Origin: Nonomuraea cypriaca
Lineage (GTDB): Bacteria > Actinomycetota > Actinomycetes > Streptosporangiales > Streptosporangiaceae
Direction of reading: 5' to 3'
DNA length: 64,000 bases
NCBI RefSeq assembly: GCF_015645445.1
Contig: NZ_JADOGI010000015.1
Span: 1-64,000 of the forward strand
In this document: piece by piece, positions 59,905 through 64,000 of the stretch
How positions within the stretch are numbered: the stretch's first letter is position 1
Layout of the letters: each line of letters begins with the position of its first letter
Program-made: the position numbers and the translations under genes
The notes under the pieces: model-generated
Seen by the model: the letters and a program-made list of their open reading frames with translations, nothing else
Told to the model about the DNA's origin: nothing
Database searches by the model: none

Positions 59905-60456
59905 CTACTCGGAACGCCGCGGGGACAGGCCGTCCAGCACTATGTCGACCGCTCTGTCCACGACGGTCCGGTCGCCCCGGGCGTTGGCCAGCGCTCTGAT
60001 CAGCATGTAGACCTCATCTACCGTTGCGTCCGCGCGCACCTCACCGGCTTGCTGGCCGCGGGACAGCAACTCCTCGACGGCTTCGCGCACCGTAGTGGCC
60101 GCAGCCTCCACCTCATCAGCGGAGCCTGTCGAGTCGGCGGGCTCCTCCAGCAACGCGACGAGCGCGAGCTTCGCCGGAGCGCCTGAGACCATCTCCCGGA
60201 ACGTCTCCCGGAACGCCGCCCCGGCCTCGCCGCCCTCGCCCCGCGCCCGCGCTGTTTCAGCGAGCAGGGTGAGGTGCCGAACGATCGTGGCCTTGACCAG
60301 CACCCGCTTGGTCGGGAAGTGCCGGAAGACGGTGCCGATTCCGACGCCGGCCCGGCGCGCGACCTCCTCGGTCGAGCCGGCGTTGCCGAACTCGCCGAAG
60401 ACCTCTTCGGCCGCGGCCAGCACCCGGTCCCGATTCGCCCGCGCGTCGCTCCGCAT
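59905..60456 (-). CDS. TetR-family transcriptional regulator
   Basis: 183 residues: N-terminal helix-turn-helix (STEEVARRAGVGIGTVFRHF) and a TetR ligand domain. Divergent from the SnoaL-like gene; the intergenic region has two tandem palindromes, its likely operators. Confidence 0.9.
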   Translation of the reverse strand: MRSDARANRDRVLAAAEEVFGEFGNAGSTEEVARRAGVGIGTVFRHFPTKRVLVKATIVRHLTLLAETARARGEGGEAGAAFRETFREMVSGAPAKLALVALLEEPADSTGSADEVEAAATTVREAVEELLSRGQQAGEVRADATVDEVYMLIRALANARGDRTVVDRAVDIVLDGLSPRRSE

Positions 60457-60519
60457 CCCACCATCGTCCCACCCCGGCAGTCTTGCTCCAGCAGGCCCCG
60501 GTGACCAACTTTTGCTATT

Positions 60520-60557
60520 CGGAGTTTCGACTCCGTATCATTTGGAGTGAAGGCTCC
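60520..60557. promoter_or_regulatory. Two tandem palindromic operators
   Basis: GGAGTTTCGACTCC at 60521-60534 (extended to CGGAGT-TTCG-ACTCCG) and GGAGTGAAGGCTCC at 60544-60557 share the pattern GGAGTNNNGNCTCC, 23 nt apart. They lie between the divergent TetR and SnoaL-like genes, next to the latter's start, as expected of TetR repressor sites. Confidence 0.7.
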
Positions 60558-60573
60558 GCTTAGAAGGGTAACC

Positions 60574-61011
60574 ATGATGCGAACCCCCGAAGACATATTC
60601 CGTGCCATGCTCGACGCCGCCTGCCGGCTGCAGAACGGTGATCGCGACCAGGTCGACAAGCTGGTCGAGTTCTACGCCGAAGAAACCGACGTGCGGCACC
60701 CGATGGCCCCACTCGGCGACACCCCGATGCTCAGCCGCGAAGCACTCCGACAGCACTTCGCCGCGGCGGGGCCGGCTGGCCTGGCAGGCTTTCGCGTTGA
60801 GGATGTACGCGTCCATCACACTGCCGACCCCGAGGTGGTCATCGGCGAGTTCACTTACCGCGGCGACGCGGGCTGGGCGGCGTCGGGCATCATCGTCTTC
60901 CGGATCCGCGAAGGGCTGATCGTCGAGTCGCGGGACTACATCGACCATCTCGGGCTCGCTCGTGCCACAAACACACTCGACGCCCTCTGCACACAGCTGA
61001 CAAGCGCCTAG
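60574..61011 (+). CDS. SnoaL-like/NTF2-fold protein
   Basis: 145 residues from the ATG at 60574 (AAGGG 5-6 nt upstream). The NTF2-like cone fold is indicated by MLDAACRLQNGDRDQVDKLV, then FYAEETDVRHPMAPLGDTPM and a VESRDYIDHLGLAR ending. Polyketide-cyclase-like small-molecule binding or isomerase function; TetR-controlled. Confidence 0.85.
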   Translation: MMRTPEDIFRAMLDAACRLQNGDRDQVDKLVEFYAEETDVRHPMAPLGDTPMLSREALRQHFAAAGPAGLAGFRVEDVRVHHTADPEVVIGEFTYRGDAGWAASGIIVFRIREGLIVESRDYIDHLGLARATNTLDALCTQLTSA

Positions 61012-61242
61012 CCTGCATAGAAGAACCGCGCCGGTGGGCGCTTCGACCTCGAACCTCGCCGACGGCGCCCACCACCCCGCTCGCGCCGGCGGTCCACACC
61101 GGCCACCTGATCTGCTACGACGCTGCCGCAGGAGAACGTGGTTCGGCCACACCAGGGTCCGCCCCGAGGGCACCACCCGCACGGAGGGATCGGGGTCAGA
61201 TCGTCTTTGACAGGTATGGGTCGGTCGGGTCACCGTGTAGGT

Positions 61243-61713
61243 ATGTCGCACGCCGCGCGGATCCTGACACCGGCGATCACCACTCCGGACACCCAGCAAA
61301 CCGTGTCATTCCTCGGCGAGCTTTACCACCTGCGCGTCACCGGCCACGACACCGGCGGTGGGTTCGCGGTCGTCGAGACCCGGGGCGGTCGCGGGCATGG
61401 CAGCCCGATGCACGTCCACCGGGTTGACAGCGAGACCTTCGTGGTGCTCGACGGGGAGCTGCGGATGGTGGTGGACGGCCAGGAGCACCGGGCCGGCGCC
61501 GGCTGCGCCGCCGTGCTGCCCGCCGGGCGGCCACATGGGTTCGTGGTGACGAGCGACTCCGCCCGGTACCTGACGCTGCACCACGGCCCAGGCTTCGCCG
61601 ACTTCCTGATCGACGCCGGCGGCAAGGTCGGGGCGAAACCTGACCTGGGCCTGCTGACCGAGATCGCGGCGCGGCACGGGATCGACATCGTCGGGCCACC
61701 CCTGGTGCCGTGA
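61243..61713 (+). CDS. Cupin-domain protein
   Basis: 156 residues: a single cupin barrel with SPMHVHRVDSETFVVLDGEL (HxH and E metal ligands) and AGRPHGFVVTSDSARYLTLH (second His). Quercetinase/oxalate-like small metal proteins or sensors share this fold; substrate unknown. The upstream 231 nt hold no gene. Confidence 0.87.
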   Translation: MSHAARILTPAITTPDTQQTVSFLGELYHLRVTGHDTGGGFAVVETRGGRGHGSPMHVHRVDSETFVVLDGELRMVVDGQEHRAGAGCAAVLPAGRPHGFVVTSDSARYLTLHHGPGFADFLIDAGGKVGAKPDLGLLTEIAARHGIDIVGPPLVP

Positions 61714-61737
61714 GGGCGTCCAGGATTATGAACGCCC
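61714..61737. terminator. Bidirectional hairpin between convergent genes
   Basis: GGGCGT and ACGCCC (6 bp, 12-nt loop), flanked by GTGAG/CTCAC that could extend the stem, between the cupin and MFS stop codons. Confidence 0.5.
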
Positions 61738-61742
61738 CCGCC

Positions 61743-63398
61743 TCACCGCGCCGGTTCGGGTATGCGGGACGGTGCCCTGGTGTGGGTTTCCACGCCGAAG
61801 ACGACGACCGCGATGACCGCCAGAACCAGCGGGATCGCGCCGAGTAGCGCGGTGGTCCCGATTGAGGGGACTGTGAGTCCGGTGACCAGGACCGCGGTCA
61901 CGGCGACGCCGCCGAACTTGCCGACTCCGGCCGACAGGCCGGATCCACGTGAGCGGATCTGCGTCGGGTAGATCTCGGAGCTGTAGGCCGCCAGTACGGC
62001 GGCGATCGTGGCGGTGCCGACGATCGGACCGGCCAGCAGCACATACAGCCAGGTGCCGTCGCGGGCCAGGGTGTCACCGGCCAGGGAGAAGGCCAGGAGG
62101 GCGGCGGCCACCAGGGTGGTCAGCACGAGGATGGTCTTCTTGGCGCTCCACAGCCCGTACATCGCGGCGGCGATGAAGACCAGCGGGAGTCCCAGCAGCG
62201 CAGAATCGTGCAGGGCCCGGTCGGCCGTCTGCTGGTCGAGCCCGAGCTTTTGCAAATTGGATGGGATCCAGAGCTGGAAGCCGTAGGTGACCAGGCCGAT
62301 GCTGAGCCCGAGGACCACCACGGCGACGCTGAGGCCGGTGAAGGGCTTGCGGAACAGCGGGGTGTAGCCGCCCGTACCGCCGGAGCCGGAACCAGAACCG
62401 GAGGGACTGTCCTGTTCGGCCGCGATCTGCTCGATCTCGGTGTCTCGCACCTCCGTGGCGCCGTACCTGAGCATGATCGCTCGGGCTTCGTCGTCACGGC
62501 CGTGGGTCAGCAGGAAGCGGGGGGATTCGGGGATCCAGCGGTTCAGCATGATGAGCAGCACACCAGTGGGCAGGCCCAGCAGCCACAGCGCGCGCCAGGA
62601 GAACGTCGGGATCAGTTCCGATGACAGCCAACTCGTCAGGACGTAGGCCAGGGCCAGATTGCCGCCGATGAGCACCATGACCCAGCCTCGGTGCCGTCCC
62701 GGGATGGTCTCGGCCAGCAACGAGAAGGTGATGGGCAGCATGCCTCCGGCGGCTATCCCCATCATCGCGCACATCGCCAGATTCCAGCCGAAGGACGGCA
62801 TCGCACCGCAGATGGCGGTCGTCACGAACATCACGCCCGCGAGCAGGATGGCCGCGCGGCGCCCGATGCGGTCTCCGAGCCATCCCCACAGGAACGATCC
62901 GAGCACCGTGCCGGTGAGCCCGAACAGGGGCAGCAGGGCGACGGGCAGGTCGCCGGCGGGGTTGAGCGCCGATTTCAGCCCGTACTCCTTGCCCATGCCG
63001 GGCGCGACGAACGACAGCGTGATCGGCTTCATCGCGTCGATGGTCACCGCGGCGGTCATCACCACGATCAGTCCGATGTGCGCCGGCCGCAGCCGGGCGT
63101 CGCCCGCGGCGCGGATGCGCACCTCGCCGGCTCGCCGGGTGAGGCGCAGGTTGCGCGGGATCAGCCCGTACGCGGTCACCGCCAGCCCGACGACGATGAG
63201 GGCCATGCCCGCGATCATCGAGGTGTCCATGGGCATGCCCGCCATGTGGTAGCCCATGGGGGCGGCATGCAGGTACATCGGCAGGTGCAATGCCACTCCC
63301 GCCACGCAGGCGAGGAACCCCGTCCAGAACGCCAGCGGATGGGCGAAGTCGATACCGCCCACGGGTCGTGTGCTCATGTGTGTCCTCGTGATGGTCAA
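61743..63398 (-). CDS. MFS transporter with N-terminal Met/His-rich extension
   Basis: 551 residues (a start at 63377 is also possible). Twelve MFS helices with the GWLGDRIGRR loop and the PESPRFLLTHGR segment of the sugar/aromatic-acid carriers. Two extra hydrophobic segments precede the MFS core; between them lies HLPMYLHAAPMGYHMAGMPM, rich in Met and His. A Ser/Gly linker (SGSGSGSGG) sits in the central loop. Substrate unknown. Confidence 0.85.
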   Translation of the reverse strand: MTITRTHMSTRPVGGIDFAHPLAFWTGFLACVAGVALHLPMYLHAAPMGYHMAGMPMDTSMIAGMALIVVGLAVTAYGLIPRNLRLTRRAGEVRIRAAGDARLRPAHIGLIVVMTAAVTIDAMKPITLSFVAPGMGKEYGLKSALNPAGDLPVALLPLFGLTGTVLGSFLWGWLGDRIGRRAAILLAGVMFVTTAICGAMPSFGWNLAMCAMMGIAAGGMLPITFSLLAETIPGRHRGWVMVLIGGNLALAYVLTSWLSSELIPTFSWRALWLLGLPTGVLLIMLNRWIPESPRFLLTHGRDDEARAIMLRYGATEVRDTEIEQIAAEQDSPSGSGSGSGGTGGYTPLFRKPFTGLSVAVVVLGLSIGLVTYGFQLWIPSNLQKLGLDQQTADRALHDSALLGLPLVFIAAAMYGLWSAKKTILVLTTLVAAALLAFSLAGDTLARDGTWLYVLLAGPIVGTATIAAVLAAYSSEIYPTQIRSRGSGLSAGVGKFGGVAVTAVLVTGLTVPSIGTTALLGAIPLVLAVIAVVVFGVETHTRAPSRIPEPAR

Positions 63399-63511
63399 TG
63401 GTCAGGGCGGATGCCGAACATCCGGGTGGTGGTCAACGGCGTTTGAATCCATAAGCCCCGTTTTGGTCCGCGGCAAAGTGGATCAGGTGTGGCTTGCAAT
63501 TCACTTGCCGC

Positions 63512-63952
63512 TCACAGAACTCGTCCGCCACGCAGCCGCCACCGTACGAAGAACACCCGCATCGGGCCGTTGGCGAACAGCCACTGGCCGGCCCAGACCA
63601 TCGTGAACATGGTGGCGAACGTGGAGAAGGCAACCGGGTGGTCGATCCCCGGCACCAGCCCGAGCTTCAGCAGGCCCCACATGAGCAGCCCTTCGGGGAC
63701 GATCGTGAGCAGGCCGAAAAGCGTCGGCCAGTCCTTGTCCCAGCGGAACTGCATCAGCAGGTGGTAGACACACTCCCAGCCAAGGCCTGCCACGGCGACC
63801 GCCAGGAGAATGAGGTACGCGGTGCCGTACATGCGGGCCAAGGAGCCGTCGGCGCCCGGCAATACCGGCACGATCAGCGCGGTCACGATCACGCCGACGG
63901 TGGCGAGCAGGAAGATCCGGGTCTGCAGACGACCGGCGAGGGTGGGGATCAC
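63512..63952 (-). CDS. Four-helix membrane protein
   Basis: 146 residues with hydrophobic segments near 12-29, 42-60, 81-100 and 109-128. Same strand as the MFS gene, 113 nt upstream of its start, so possibly co-transcribed. No family recognised. The remaining 48 nt of the window hold no feature I can support. Confidence 0.7.
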   Translation of the reverse strand: MIPTLAGRLQTRIFLLATVGVIVTALIVPVLPGADGSLARMYGTAYLILLAVAVAGLGWECVYHLLMQFRWDKDWPTLFGLLTIVPEGLLMWGLLKLGLVPGIDHPVAFSTFATMFTMVWAGQWLFANGPMRVFFVRWRLRGGRVL

Positions 63953-64000
63953 GATGTACGCTCCTCGGCTGTGCCAAGCGAATCGACGGCGGGCTGACGG

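Overview
The window is high-GC actinomycete DNA with many GTG starts, GTGA/ATGA start-stop overlaps, a DUF5753/DUF397 regulator pair and a WYL regulator. Its left end carries most of one side of a thiopeptide cluster whose 16-residue core peptide matches, from memory, that of GE2270A. GE2270-type clusters are known from Planobispora and Nonomuraea, so a Streptosporangiaceae host is the best guess.

Layout. (1) 1-11030, minus strand: GE2270-like thiopeptide genes: partial glutamylating dehydratase, precursor, radical-SAM methyltransferase, class I methyltransferase, an unknown protein, P450, a second dehydratase-like protein, a YcaO protein and a TetR regulator. (2) 11484-16676, minus strand: MFS exporter, two tandem 21/22-residue peptide genes, a MccB/ThiF-like adenylating enzyme, a PrsW-type membrane protease fused to a C-terminal CdiA-like nuclease toxin, and a small overlapping downstream gene that is probably its immunity protein. 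(3) 16.8-43.3 kb: mostly housekeeping and accessory metabolism: WYL regulator/VOC pair, tartrate dehydrogenase-like enzyme and DASS carrier, PaoABC-like molybdenum oxidoreductase, SpoIIE phosphatase, heterodimeric ABC exporter, SDR, secreted trypsin-like protease, LysR/hydrolase/MFS, methyltransferase and an autoregulated membrane-protein operon. Broken genes are scattered among them (S53 peptidase, lipoprotein, AraC/NmrA pair). (4) 43.4-52.8 kb: a defence-type island with locally lower GC: a caspase-SRA-HNH triple fusion with an EACC1 partner, a divergent PLD-helicase-DUF3427 protein, a small unknown protein, and a STAND NTPase/TPR protein coupled to an aminoglycoside-phosphotransferase-like kinase. 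(5) 52.8-64 kb: GntR regulator, HATPase, a clpP pair in which the second ClpP has lost its catalytic serine, with a PopR/ClgR-like regulator; a 0.5 kb segmental duplication; a NUDIX gene joined to an IS1380 relic; TetR/SnoaL with tandem operators; cupin; and an MFS transporter.

How they work together. The thiopeptide genes would install azoles, dehydroalanines, methyl groups and a hydroxyl on the precursor under TetR control; the pyridine synthase and elimination domain must lie left of the window. The region 2 genes are co-oriented. They may form two units (a small-peptide modification/export unit and a membrane toxin/immunity pair) or one. The most novel-looking items are the twin micro-peptides with their MccB-like enzyme, the PrsW-toxin fusion, the caspase-SRA-HNH protein, and the active/dead ClpP pair. 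No CRISPR array, rRNA or intact tRNA was seen.
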